Shown here piece by piece: positions 25,982-34,150 of a DNA stretch of 64,000 bases (positions are counted from its first letter, which is position 1; every line of letters starts with the position of its first letter). Under the pieces are notes generated by a model. It saw only the letters and a program-made list of their open reading frames with translations. It was not told the DNA's origin and did not search any database. Position numbers and translations under genes: made by a program. Source of the stretch: Bdellovibrio sp. (GTDB taxonomy: Bacteria > Bdellovibrionota > Bdellovibrionia > Bdellovibrionales > Bdellovibrionaceae); NCBI GenBank assembly GCA_014378765.1, contig JACMNA010000033.1, forward strand, positions 1 through 64,000, written 5' to 3'.

Positions 25982-26407
25982 ATGAGCAGCAGGTATCCAA
26001 TAAAAAAAATAGTGACTGCACTTGCAATCGTATTCGCTATCATTTTTTCTGTGGCACTTTACGGGCAATCGTTTTGGGGTGGCAAAACAATGTCTGCAAA
26101 ACAAATTAAGACAAAATGGGGAGCCGAAAAGCTAGATGCTGACAAATTTCGAACAGGAAATTATGAAATTAAATCTAAAATGGCCTATGCTATTTTGACA
26201 GATAAAACTTTAGTCGGGAAATCTTATGATGAAATTCGTAAATTGTTTGGTGAAAATGATGGATTCTATTTTGTAGATACTTTTCCAACTTATATTATCC
26301 AAAGGGGAAAAGACCATTCCGAAGATACGTGGCAAATAGTATTTAGAATGGATCGAAATTTCAAAGTACGAGATGTAATTATGCATAAGAACTGCTGCGA
26401 GAGATAG
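25982..26407 (+). CDS. Membrane-anchored protein, possibly SmpA/BamE-like
   Basis: A 141-aa protein with an N-terminal membrane anchor or uncleaved signal (about residues 9-28). The exported part ends with a segment LVGKSYDEIRKLFGEND, followed by strands WQIVFRMDRNFKVRDVIM, which is the pattern of the small two-helix three-strand SmpA/BamE-like fold; this is a pattern match by eye. There is no lipobox Cys, so it is not a BamE lipoprotein. Two adjacent Cys sit at the C-terminus. It is framed by the 36-bp direct repeats and has an intrinsic terminator at 26441-26486. Confidence 0.68.
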   Translation: MSSRYPIKKIVTALAIVFAIIFSVALYGQSFWGGKTMSAKQIKTKWGAEKLDADKFRTGNYEIKSKMAYAILTDKTLVGKSYDEIRKLFGENDGFYFVDTFPTYIIQRGKDHSEDTWQIVFRMDRNFKVRDVIMHKNCCER

Positions 26408-26416
26408 CAAGTCGCA

Positions 26417-26452
26417 ATTTATTCTCTTGCTAAATTAAAGCCCTCAAGTGAA
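26417..26452. repeat. 36-bp direct repeat, right copy
   Basis: Exact copy of 25876-25911, overlapping the 3' end of the minus-strand small secreted protein gene (26419-26640). Here the repeat belongs to an intact gene, so this is probably the original and the left copy a duplicate. The pair encloses about 0.5 kb with a single complete gene. Confidence 0.85.
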
Positions 26453-26640
26453 ACAGCAGAAGCTGTGCGATCTTTGAGGGTTTTTTCGTTTACGATGCCT
26501 AAGTGGCGTTGAATTTCGGCCGCTAAGCGCATTTGATCTTGATGGCTTTCTTCGATGAGCTCATCGAACTGAATATCTGCCGCAAACATATTAAAACTGT
26601 ACATAAAAACCAAAATTGCAAAAATCCATTTAATGCTCAT
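26419..26640 (-). CDS. Small secreted protein, 73 aa
   Basis: Signal peptide with core WIFAILVFMYSF and likely cut after FAA, leaving a mature chain of about 52 mostly helical, acidic residues. The ATG at 26640 is preceded by AGGAGG at 5-nt spacing, which is among the best ribosome sites in the window and rules against the longer frame from 26673. No family recognised. Its last codons are copied at 25876-25911, and the DNA of its 3' end doubles as a terminator for the plus-strand gene before it. Confidence 0.72.
   Translation of the reverse strand: MSIKWIFAILVFMYSFNMFAADIQFDELIEESHQDQMRLAAEIQRHLGIVNEKTLKDRTASAVSLEGFNLARE
26441..26486 (+). terminator. Intrinsic terminator inside an opposing coding sequence
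   Basis: Outer stem CCCTCAA (26441-26447) with TTGAGGG (26474-26480), inner hairpin ACAGC-AGAA-GCTGT (26453-26466), then six T (26481-26486). It lies 34 bp after the stop of the 141-aa protein gene and within the 3' coding part of the minus-strand secreted-protein gene. Confidence 0.7.
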
Positions 26641-26731
26641 AGGGCCTCCTGCTGTTAAGTAAGACAAAACCACAGTTAGACGCGGTTAATCTGTTTGACG
26701 AAATTGCTAGAATTCACGATATGGTGGGCCC

Positions 26732-27583
26732 ATGTTTTTAAAACGATATGGTGTCTATTCCGCTCTACTTCACTTAGCTCTGTTGCTTGGGTTCGTCTTT
26801 TTGAATCTAAAAAGGGTATCGGTCACCGCAGAAGTACCGGTAGAAGTGAAGCTAATAAGCGCTGGAAAGCCCAAGGGGCCTCGATCTGCGGCTAGTAGCG
26901 GCTTACGGGGCGGGGTTAGCGCGAGGAAGCTGAATTCGATGTTATTTCCCAGTTTTAAGGACGGCTTACTAAATAAGGTGGTTGCGAATTCACAGGTGGG
27001 GAATCCCCCTGATGTGCCCGAGTTTGCCCGTGGTTACCAGGGTATGGATATGTCGAAAATACGCTTCATTAAATCGTTATGGCACGAGATTGATCAATCG
27101 ATCGTCGAGTCTAAGTATTTATCTGAGTACGGTCACGTCGGCCAAGTGCGGCTTACCTTTGAAGTGGGCCCGGATGGTCACTTAGTTGAAAATTATTTCC
27201 GTGCCCAAGCCTCTGATCCGATTCTTAAAGTAGTTGCGGCTCGTGCGGTTCGCAAAGCCTTAAAAAATGAAAACGAAAATTTAGTGTTACCAAAAGAAAC
27301 AACGAAAGTGGTGGCGCAATTTAATTGGGCCGGTTACGCGACTTGCGAACGACGGAAAGGCACCGAACAGAATTTTTTAAGTTTTTGTAAATATGGTGAA
27401 AATAAAATTAAAAACTTCACTTCGGGTGAACGTTCTGAAACTTATTTAAAAGCGATTGCAACGCACGGACCGTGGGCCATCGAAGAAATTCAGAACTACC
27501 GCCGAGAAGAGGATCACCGCAAGACTCAATTCGACCCTTTTGAAGAAATGCGGCGAGATCCCGATTACGATTTAGGAAGTTAA
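26732..27583 (+). CDS. TonB-like C-terminal-domain protein
   Basis: A 283-aa protein with one N-terminal membrane anchor (about residues 8-26), a short linker rich in Gly, Ser and basic residues, and a TonB/TolA-type C-terminal domain around residues 135-180 (GHVGQVRLTFEVGPDGHLVEN followed by a helix VVAARAVRKAL). Roughly 80 further residues with three Cys and many charges follow the domain, which is not usual for TonB. It probably spans the periplasm and touches an outer-membrane partner. No ExbB/ExbD genes are near. A GGTGG lies about 5 nt before the ATG. Confidence 0.82.
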   Translation: MFLKRYGVYSALLHLALLLGFVFLNLKRVSVTAEVPVEVKLISAGKPKGPRSAASSGLRGGVSARKLNSMLFPSFKDGLLNKVVANSQVGNPPDVPEFARGYQGMDMSKIRFIKSLWHEIDQSIVESKYLSEYGHVGQVRLTFEVGPDGHLVENYFRAQASDPILKVVAARAVRKALKNENENLVLPKETTKVVAQFNWAGYATCERRKGTEQNFLSFCKYGENKIKNFTSGERSETYLKAIATHGPWAIEEIQNYRREEDHRKTQFDPFEEMRRDPDYDLGS

Positions 27584-27593
27584 TCCTAAACAA

Positions 27594-27896
27594 CTATCTT
27601 GGTCGGATACCTTTATACTGTATTAAAGAATAAAAGCCCCAACGGCATGAACGTGTACCGGTCTTGATCGACTCGCGGAATTCTGTCACTTTACAGTGCT
27701 CAAGCCCTTCAGCTTCACACGTGTCTATTGCTTCGTTAGTTGCAATCGTAAGGCAAGAGTCGTCATTATACGGATAGCACTTTAATTCGCAACGTACGTT
27801 GGTCTTAAGTTCGCCCGTTACGACTTCGCCCACAACGGCAAAAGAAGATGCGCAGGCAATTGAAACAATGAGTGACGCTAACAGATTCCTTTTCAT
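27594..27896 (-). CDS. Small cysteine-rich secreted protein
   Basis: A 100-aa protein with a Sec signal peptide (cut near SSFA-VVG). The mature part of about 80 residues has six Cys in a spaced pattern (RCELKCYPYNDDSCL, IDTCEAEGLEHCKV, RSCRW), which suggests three disulfides in a compact extracytoplasmic domain. No family recognised. The ribosome site GGGGGG lies within a short inverted repeat AAATCC/GGATTT (27900-27915), which could partly mask it. Confidence 0.72.
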   Translation of the reverse strand: MKRNLLASLIVSIACASSFAVVGEVVTGELKTNVRCELKCYPYNDDSCLTIATNEAIDTCEAEGLEHCKVTEFRESIKTGTRSCRWGFYSLIQYKGIRPR

Positions 27897-27974
27897 AAAA
27901 AATCCCCCCGGATTTATGTATAGAGTTGGGGTTTTATAACACAGTGATTTTTTATTTTGCGAACATTAAATTTA

Positions 27975-29072
27975 TTATGAATTCTTTCTAGAACTGTCAT
28001 TTGTTACGACACTCCAGCTGCAAAGTTTGTAAAGAATTCGCGCCCCCACGTTACCATCCCACTCAGAAGCCTCTTCATTTCCAGATGAAACTTCATTCAA
28101 ATCGAAGCCGACAATTTGCCGTCCCGATTGCGCAACCAGATTAAACAAAAAGAAAACCTCATCGGTAGATAAGCCGCCAATGACGGGGGTTCCGGTTGAA
28201 GGGCAAAAGCGCGGATCTAAAGCATCGATATCAAATGAGATATAAACTTTTTTTGGTAGCTCGTTGATAATATCCATCGCGACCGAACCCCACGATTCGC
28301 CTTTTAATAAACGCTGCTTAATACCAATATCAAAAAATGTTTTAATATTCGGATGCGACTCGACGTAGTTATATTCTTCTTCGCTAAAATCGCGAATTCC
28401 AACTTGAACTAATTTCTTCGGCGGCGTCGGTAAATTCATCACGTTATACATAATGGAAGCGTGCGATTGTTCAAAACCTTGGTAAGCCTTGCGGGTGTCA
28501 GAGTGAGCATCTAAATGTAGAATACCTACTTCGCTTTGGCCTCCCGCTAAATGTTGTTCACAGACGGCCTTGATTGCTCCCAGCGGAGTTGAATGGTCGC
28601 CGCCAACCAGGCCAAAAAGTTTTCCGGCTTGTAAAATCTTTTTTGTTTCTTCGTAGACCCAATTGGTTAATTGTTTTGAAGCGTTATTTACTTCTGAAAC
28701 TAGTTTTTCGATTTTTGTCGTATCAGTTGATTGTTCGGTGCGCATTTGAATCACTTTTTGCGCATGTTCTTTATATTTTTTATTTTCTGAAAGCCACTTT
28801 TCTGAAATCGGCTTCATAAAATACCCAGCCTCGTAAGCGTTCTTAGTTTCAAAATCAAACAGATCAATTTGTTCAGAGGCTTCTCTAATAATGCGTGGAC
28901 CGTTTGAAGCGCCTTTACCATAAGAAGTGGTCACTTCCCACGGAACTGGCAACAAAACCACGCGACACTCTTCTTCGGCTAAGGGGATTCCGAAAATACC
29001 AAACTCAGAGGAGATGGTCTTTGCCGGATCAAACTTCTTTGGCGCCGTTTGCGTAGTTGTCTTAATTTCCAT
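27975..29072 (-). CDS. speB: Agmatinase / arginase-family ureohydrolase
   Basis: Dinuclear manganese hydrolase. Agmatine to putrescine plus urea is the likely reaction, because arginine decarboxylase is encoded 5 kb away. The 365-aa protein has all metal motifs: GGDHS, LHLDAHSDTR and SFDIDALDP. It is longer than typical SpeB (about 300 aa) through an insertion of some 50 charged residues near 95-145. The substrate-guiding segment around GFEQSHASIM does not decide firmly between agmatinase and related enzymes, so the substrate is inferred from context. It is convergent with no close gene; about 190 bp separate its start from the divergent transporter gene. Confidence 0.87.
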   Translation of the reverse strand: MEIKTTTQTAPKKFDPAKTISSEFGIFGIPLAEEECRVVLLPVPWEVTTSYGKGASNGPRIIREASEQIDLFDFETKNAYEAGYFMKPISEKWLSENKKYKEHAQKVIQMRTEQSTDTTKIEKLVSEVNNASKQLTNWVYEETKKILQAGKLFGLVGGDHSTPLGAIKAVCEQHLAGGQSEVGILHLDAHSDTRKAYQGFEQSHASIMYNVMNLPTPPKKLVQVGIRDFSEEEYNYVESHPNIKTFFDIGIKQRLLKGESWGSVAMDIINELPKKVYISFDIDALDPRFCPSTGTPVIGGLSTDEVFFLFNLVAQSGRQIVGFDLNEVSSGNEEASEWDGNVGARILYKLCSWSVVTNDSSRKNS

Positions 29073-29262
29073 GTACTTACCTCTTCACACGATTGTATTT
29101 ACTTTTTTAGAGTGCTTCATGAATTAGGGTAAAATTTAAAAAAAGGGAATAAAATCCTTAACTTTGCTGGTTGCGCCATGAATTAAAAGTTGAATAAAAA
29201 TGCGAGTTCGATCATCGTTTTTAGTAACTCAAATATAACGCGTCCAATGGAGGGTGTTTGTT

Positions 29263-30885
29263 ATGATTTCAAAGCTTTTATTAGTGTTAGTAGCGGCAAC
29301 AGTTTCAACTTCTGCATTGGCGTTAGAACGTAATATGAATGCGCCCAAGGGTGGCGTGTTTAATTACAGCATGGATGCAGAGCCTGAAAATATCCATCCG
29401 GTTATGTCGGGTGACGTGTATTCACGTTACGTGAAAGAATATCTCTATGATGGGCTATGCGATAACGACGCTGAAACTTGGGAGCTGATGCCCCATATCG
29501 CCGAGAAGTGGGATATTTCAAAAGACGGTTTAACTTTTACCTTTTTCTTGCGTAAAGATGCTTACTTTCATAATGGCGAAAATATCACGGCCGAAGACGT
29601 TAAGTTTTCATACGAAGCCGTTTTAAATCCAAAGCATGAAGCGTTAAATATGCTTCCGTATTTTGATAAAGTTAAAAGTGTTGATGTAGTCGACAAATAC
29701 ACCGTACGTTTTAATATGAGTGAAAAGTACTTCGGAACATTGACTACACTTTGCACGAATATGTACATCATTCCGAAATCAGTTTACGGCGATATTACAA
29801 AATCAGTTAAACTACAAAAAGACGCTGTGGGCTCTGGCCCTTATAAATTAGAAAAATATGATAAAGCCCAACTAATTGTCGCTAAAAAATTCGACAAATG
29901 GTACGGCGACAAAGTTCCGCATTTGAAGGGCCTTTATAACTTTGACCAGGTTAATTTTCGATTTACTAAAGATGATAATATTTTAATTGAACGCTTAAAA
30001 AAGGGCGACGTTGATTTTGCACGTTTTACGACTGATTCGTATAAAAAAGCGACGGGTGGAAATTTCGGCAAAACAGTTTTTGCCGTAAAGGTTGAGAATA
30101 GTGAACCGAAAACCTTATCATTTATCGGCTTCAATTTACAGAAAGAGATTTTTAAAGATAAGAACACCCGCTTAGCGTTTGCCCATCTGGTAAACCGTGA
30201 ATTGATGATTAAGAAATTTTTTAACGGCTGGAATTATTTGGCAACGGGCCCCGAATTTGTAAAGTCTCCTGCGGCTCAAAACAGTAAGCCAATTCCTTTT
30301 GATCCTAAAAAAGCACAAACTTTGTTAGCGCAAGCGGGTTGGACTGATTCTGATAAAGACGGTGTCTTAGATAAAACTGTTAATGGCCAAAAGGTCGATT
30401 TAAGAGTTTCATTTATCTACGCGAACAAAGATTCTGAAAAATATTGGACGATCGTTAAAGAAGATGCCAAAAAAGCCGGAGTTGATATTGAACTTAAATT
30501 TTTAGAGTGGAATAGCTTCATTAAATCAATCGATAGCCGTAGCTTCGACCTGATGGCAATGGCTTGGGGTGGCGGAGATGTTGAGTCTGATCCAAAACAA
30601 ATCTGGCACTCAACTTCAAACGGCAAGGGCGGCTCAAACTATATCAATTATAATAATCCAGAAGTTGATAAGTTAATTGATCAAGGTCGAGGCGAATTAG
30701 ATCCAATTAAGCGTCGTGATATTTTCAAGAAAGCAAATACTCTGATTGCGGATGACGTGCCTTACATTTTCTTGTGGAGCCGAAAGTTTGAATACTACGG
30801 ACAATCAAATAAAATAAAACGACCAGGCGATACGTTTAAGTATAATTTTGGATACCGTTCTTGGTGGTCTGCTTCAGCTAAATAA
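29263..30885 (+). CDS. Peptide ABC transporter substrate-binding protein (family 5)
   Basis: Periplasmic solute-binding protein of the OppA/DppA/YejA superfamily, 540 aa. It has a signal peptide (core LLLVLVAATVSTSAL, cut near ALA-LER) and no lipobox, so it is soluble in the periplasm. Family-5 features include the LFDGL-like YLYDGLCDNDAETWELMPHIAEKW and FTFFLRKDAYFHNGENITAEDVKFSYE blocks. The ATG at 29263 has GGAGGG 8 nt upstream; an in-frame GTG at 29254 overlaps that site and is unlikely. It heads the operon with two Yej-type permeases and would deliver peptides or peptide-like compounds to them. Confidence 0.92.
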   Translation: MISKLLLVLVAATVSTSALALERNMNAPKGGVFNYSMDAEPENIHPVMSGDVYSRYVKEYLYDGLCDNDAETWELMPHIAEKWDISKDGLTFTFFLRKDAYFHNGENITAEDVKFSYEAVLNPKHEALNMLPYFDKVKSVDVVDKYTVRFNMSEKYFGTLTTLCTNMYIIPKSVYGDITKSVKLQKDAVGSGPYKLEKYDKAQLIVAKKFDKWYGDKVPHLKGLYNFDQVNFRFTKDDNILIERLKKGDVDFARFTTDSYKKATGGNFGKTVFAVKVENSEPKTLSFIGFNLQKEIFKDKNTRLAFAHLVNRELMIKKFFNGWNYLATGPEFVKSPAAQNSKPIPFDPKKAQTLLAQAGWTDSDKDGVLDKTVNGQKVDLRVSFIYANKDSEKYWTIVKEDAKKAGVDIELKFLEWNSFIKSIDSRSFDLMAMAWGGGDVESDPKQIWHSTSNGKGGSNYINYNNPEVDKLIDQGRGELDPIKRRDIFKKANTLIADDVPYIFLWSRKFEYYGQSNKIKRPGDTFKYNFGYRSWWSASAK

Positions 30886-30907
30886 TAAAAGTTAGGTAAT
30901 ACATCGA

Positions 30908-31915
30908 ATGCTGATTTACCTTCTACGTAGAATATTAATATCGATCCCGACTTTTTTCGGGATCACTTTAATCACATTTTTTATTATCAATATGGCTCCG
31001 GGCGGGCCAATTGAACAAAAATTGCAGAAAATTCGTATGAGTGGCGGCGGAGGCGGCAGCAGCGTCGGTATTTCGCAAGAGCTGATTGACAACTTATCAA
31101 AGCAATATGGTTTTGATAAACCTGTACACGTTCGTTATTTTATTTGGCTAAAAAATATCGCCCGTTTAGATTTTGGCGATAGCTTTGCTTTTCAAGAACC
31201 AGCGATAGATGTGATTACCTCAAAATTTCCGGTCTCTTTACAATTTGGAATTGCGTCTTTAATTTTAACTTACTTAATTTGTATTCCGTTGGGCGTAAAA
31301 AAAGCGATTGGGGCGGGCGGTTGGTTCGACCAAATCTCGGGAATTGTTCTTTACATTATGGTTTCAGTGCCCGTTTTGGTTTTAGCGATCTTACTGATTG
31401 TTTGGTTTGCCGGCGGTTCGCATTTCGATTGGTTTCCGATTGGTGGCATCAAATCAGATGATTACGATACGATGACGACCGGTGGAAAAATAATGGATCG
31501 AATCTTTCACTTTGTCTTGCCCCTAGTCTGTTACATCTTCGGTAACTTTGCCGAATTAACCATGTTAGTTCGTAATACTATGTTAGATGTAATTAAATCT
31601 GATTACATTCGAACCGCGCGGGCTAAGGGATTAGAAGAAAATACGATCAATTATAAACACGCGTTAAGAAATGCTATGATTCCGGTGGCAACGGGCCTAG
31701 GCGGATTTTTAAGAGTGTTTCTTGCGGGTTCACTTATCGTTGAAACTATTTTTAATTTGGATGGAATCGGACTGCTTGGTTACCAGTCAATCTTAGCTAG
31801 AGATTATAATGTGATCATGGGCCTTACATTTATTTCGGCGCTGTTACTGCTGGTTGGAAATATCATGAGTGACTTAATCTATGTATTGGTTGATCCAAGA
31901 ATCGATTTCAAATGA
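30908..31915 (+). CDS. ABC transporter permease, YejB-like
   Basis: Inner-membrane permease of the peptide importer, 335 aa with about six membrane segments and the EAA loop NYKHALRNAMIPV. Closest in memory to YejB of the YejABEF (microcin C/peptide) importer: it shares the start LLRRILISIPTFFGITLITFFIINMAPGGP, a Gly-rich loop, GFDKPVHVRYF, and the C-terminal VDPRIDFK. A run of Gly (about residues 42-46, then Ser) sits in the first periplasmic loop. The next gene starts in its stop codon (ATGA). Confidence 0.93.
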   Translation: MLIYLLRRILISIPTFFGITLITFFIINMAPGGPIEQKLQKIRMSGGGGGSSVGISQELIDNLSKQYGFDKPVHVRYFIWLKNIARLDFGDSFAFQEPAIDVITSKFPVSLQFGIASLILTYLICIPLGVKKAIGAGGWFDQISGIVLYIMVSVPVLVLAILLIVWFAGGSHFDWFPIGGIKSDDYDTMTTGGKIMDRIFHFVLPLVCYIFGNFAELTMLVRNTMLDVIKSDYIRTARAKGLEENTINYKHALRNAMIPVATGLGGFLRVFLAGSLIVETIFNLDGIGLLGYQSILARDYNVIMGLTFISALLLLVGNIMSDLIYVLVDPRIDFK

Positions 31916-32943
31916 TCGAAAAATACATAAAAAATGATTTAACATTAAAGCGTTATCGGCGATTTAAAAGAAATAAGATCGCCGTAGCTTCAATTTGGAT
32001 TTTGGCGGTTTTATTTTTCTTCAGTTTTACCGCCGAATTATGGGCCAACAGTAAGCCTCACGTGATGAAATACCAGGGCAAGCTTTATTTTCCTTTAGTG
32101 GTTGATTATCATCCGACTGAATTTGGTCGTGAAGATATTTTTGTTATGGATTACCGCTCTTTAGAATTTGATAAAGAAAAAGGCGATTGGGCCGCATGGC
32201 CACTTGTGCAGTGGGACCCGTTTGAAAGTAATGCGTTTATTGATGAATTTCCTTCGGCGCCATCGAAATTCAATTTAATGGGTACCGACGATCGTGGTCG
32301 TGATGTTCTAACCCGATTGCTTTATGGTTTACGATACACGCTTATTTTTTCAATCGGAGCATGGTTTGCCAGTTATTTTATCGGAATTATTTTAGGCTCT
32401 GTGATGGGTTATTTTGGTGGCACAGTTGATTTAGTTGGTATGCGAACCGTAGAAATCATTCAAACGATGCCGATTACATTGATTTTAATTACGATTATCT
32501 CGATATTTACGCCCAACATTTTTGTTTTGATTTTATTTCTTTGCATATTCGATTGGACCAAAATCGCCACTTACATGCGTGCTCAGTTTCTGCAACTTCG
32601 TCAGCGCGAGTTCGTTGAAGCCGCCCGCGCTTTAGGATCGTCAAACTCGCGAATTATTTTTAAGCACATTTTGCCTAATGCAATCACTCCGATCGTGACA
32701 TTTTCGCCGTTTGATATCGCGTTTAATATTTCGTACTTAGCATTCTTAGATTATTTAGGTTTGGGTTTGCGTGCGCCAACGCCAAGTTGGGGTGAGCTGC
32801 TGCAGCAAGCGCAAAAATATTTTACGACCGCCGAATGGTTAGTTTGGTATCCGTCACTGGCGTTGGTGTTAACGCTGACCTTGCTGATTAATATTGGTCT
32901 AGCCGTCCGCGATGCCTTTGACTCGAAATCATCTGTCGGCTAA
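31912..32943 (+). CDS. ABC transporter permease, YejE-like
   Basis: Second permease subunit, 343 aa. It has the N-terminal cytoplasmic part RYRRFKRNKIA, one membrane helix, a periplasmic insert of about 80 residues typical of OppC/YejE, then GTDDRGRDVLTRLLYGLRYTL and five more helices with the EAA loop EAARALGSSNSRIIFKHILPN that docks the ATPase. It overlaps the upstream permease by 4 bp. No ATPase follows; the nearest OppD/OppF-type ATPases are at 48990-50974 on the other strand. Confidence 0.93.
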   Translation: MIEKYIKNDLTLKRYRRFKRNKIAVASIWILAVLFFFSFTAELWANSKPHVMKYQGKLYFPLVVDYHPTEFGREDIFVMDYRSLEFDKEKGDWAAWPLVQWDPFESNAFIDEFPSAPSKFNLMGTDDRGRDVLTRLLYGLRYTLIFSIGAWFASYFIGIILGSVMGYFGGTVDLVGMRTVEIIQTMPITLILITIISIFTPNIFVLILFLCIFDWTKIATYMRAQFLQLRQREFVEAARALGSSNSRIIFKHILPNAITPIVTFSPFDIAFNISYLAFLDYLGLGLRAPTPSWGELLQQAQKYFTTAEWLVWYPSLALVLTLTLLINIGLAVRDAFDSKSSVG

Positions 32944-32953
32944 TTAATTCTGT

Positions 32954-33838
32954 ATGCAAGTCATCATTACCATGGCCGGAAAAGGCTCGCGGTTTTCTGA
33001 ATCGGGTTACACCGAACCTAAACCCGTGGTTAATATGGCTGGAAAACCAGCAATCGAATATTTAGTCGATGCTTTTCCAAAAGAATGGAATTTAATCTTT
33101 GCGGTTGGCGCGCACTATAAAGGTTCGATCGTTGAAAAAGTTTTGCGTAACATTAGACCTGAAGCGCAAATCATCTTTTCAGAACATACCGAGCGGGGGC
33201 CGATCGACACGGTAAAAGCCGCACTACCAATATTAAATTCAAATGATCCGGTGATGGTTTCATACTGTGATTACAGTTTAGTGTGGGACCCAAATGATTT
33301 TTTAAGGGTGATCGCAGACTATGATGCGGCGGTTGTGTCGTATTTAGGTTTTCATCCAACTTATTTCGGGCCTAATTCTTACTGCCATTTGCAGGTCGAC
33401 GGAAATCGGGTCACAAAATTACAAGAAAAAGTGTTATTTACCGATGACATCGAAAAAGAAGTGACGTCGGTAGGACTTTATTATTTTAAAAACTTAGCCA
33501 CGTTAGTTTCTGCCCTCAACGAGCAAGAAGTGCAGGATTTAAAATATAAAACCGAATTTTACACTTCACTGGCCATTCAAGCGTTAATGAATTCGCAACC
33601 CGAGGTAAAAGTTTTAAATTATATTGTTGAACACATGGTGCAGACGGGTACCCCTAGCGATACCGAACGATTTGAATTTTGGCATTCGGTTTTAATTCAG
33701 AACCAAGAGCCAGGCGAATTTAAATTTCAACATATTATAAAAGAAAAACAGCCCACATCATTTACGCCCGCGCTTTTTGAACTTGAAAAAGTCTATTGGC
33801 AAAAAACATTTAGCGAACTTCTAGATCAGAAAAAATAA
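32954..33838 (+). CDS. Sugar-phosphate nucleotidyltransferase-like protein
   Basis: A 294-aa protein with the NTP-transferase fold: MAGKGSRFSESGYTEPKPVV is the nucleotide loop with the conserved GxGxR and KP, and VMVSYCDYSLVWDP holds the metal-binding Asp pattern. This would make an NDP-sugar for surface polysaccharide. The C-terminal 100 residues differ from GlmU or GalU, so the sugar is unknown. It is 10 bp behind the permease gene and probably cotranscribed, though functionally unrelated by appearance. Confidence 0.86.
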   Translation: MQVIITMAGKGSRFSESGYTEPKPVVNMAGKPAIEYLVDAFPKEWNLIFAVGAHYKGSIVEKVLRNIRPEAQIIFSEHTERGPIDTVKAALPILNSNDPVMVSYCDYSLVWDPNDFLRVIADYDAAVVSYLGFHPTYFGPNSYCHLQVDGNRVTKLQEKVLFTDDIEKEVTSVGLYYFKNLATLVSALNEQEVQDLKYKTEFYTSLAIQALMNSQPEVKVLNYIVEHMVQTGTPSDTERFEFWHSVLIQNQEPGEFKFQHIIKEKQPTSFTPALFELEKVYWQKTFSELLDQKK

Positions 33839-33853
33839 CTAGCCCTAAAAATG

Positions 33854-33890
33854 CATAAAGCGAAACGGGTATCCCCAGTTTCGCTTTATG
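33854..33890 (+). repeat. Long perfect hairpin between nucleotidyltransferase and small peptide gene
   Basis: CATAAAGCGAAAC (33854-33866) and GTTTCGCTTTATG (33878-33890) are perfect complements, 13 bp, around an 11-base loop that itself has GGG/CCC. No U-tract follows, so it is not a standard intrinsic terminator. It lies 16 bp after the preceding stop codon and 36 bp before the ATG of the 40-aa frame. It could stop transcription by another means, protect mRNA ends, or regulate the peptide. Confidence 0.75.
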
Positions 33891-33926
33891 GATCACTCGT
33901 AGCTTCCTATAAAAAGGAGGTTCCGA

Positions 33927-34049
33927 ATGACGAATCTTCAAACTAACTATAGAAGATATCGACGTTTTGCGAACTTGATTAAAGTGTTCTTAAGTCTAGT
34001 TTTACTAGCGCTTAAAATACTGAGATCGATTTTAGACCTTATTTCGTAG
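33927..34049 (+). CDS. Candidate 40-aa small membrane peptide
   Basis: A short frame with AAGGAGG exactly 6 nt before the ATG, the strongest ribosome site seen in the window. The product has a strongly basic N-terminus (five Arg among residues 9-13 and nearby: YRRYRRF) and a hydrophobic helix LIKVFLSLVLLALKIL, ending in DLIS. This is the design of an inner-membrane single-pass peptide or an amphipathic toxin-like peptide, but no family is recognised. A TATAAA at 33909 and the 13-bp hairpin upstream suggest it has its own control. No partner gene or antisense RNA can be proven by eye. Confidence 0.55.
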   Translation: MTNLQTNYRRYRRFANLIKVFLSLVLLALKILRSILDLIS

Positions 34050-34150
34050 ATTTCCATTTGCTACCAACGTGTACGCGTCCTAGTGAAATGGATGGGACTA
34101 AAAATCCTGAAGAAACGAGTGATTAAGGAAAAGCAGGCTGGGGGCCCACT

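Noticed and set aside
27900-27915. Hairpin AAATCC/GGATTT over the ribosome site of the Cys-rich secreted protein
   Set aside because: Only 6 bp with a 4-base loop; kept as a note in the gene entry, not called as a regulatory element.
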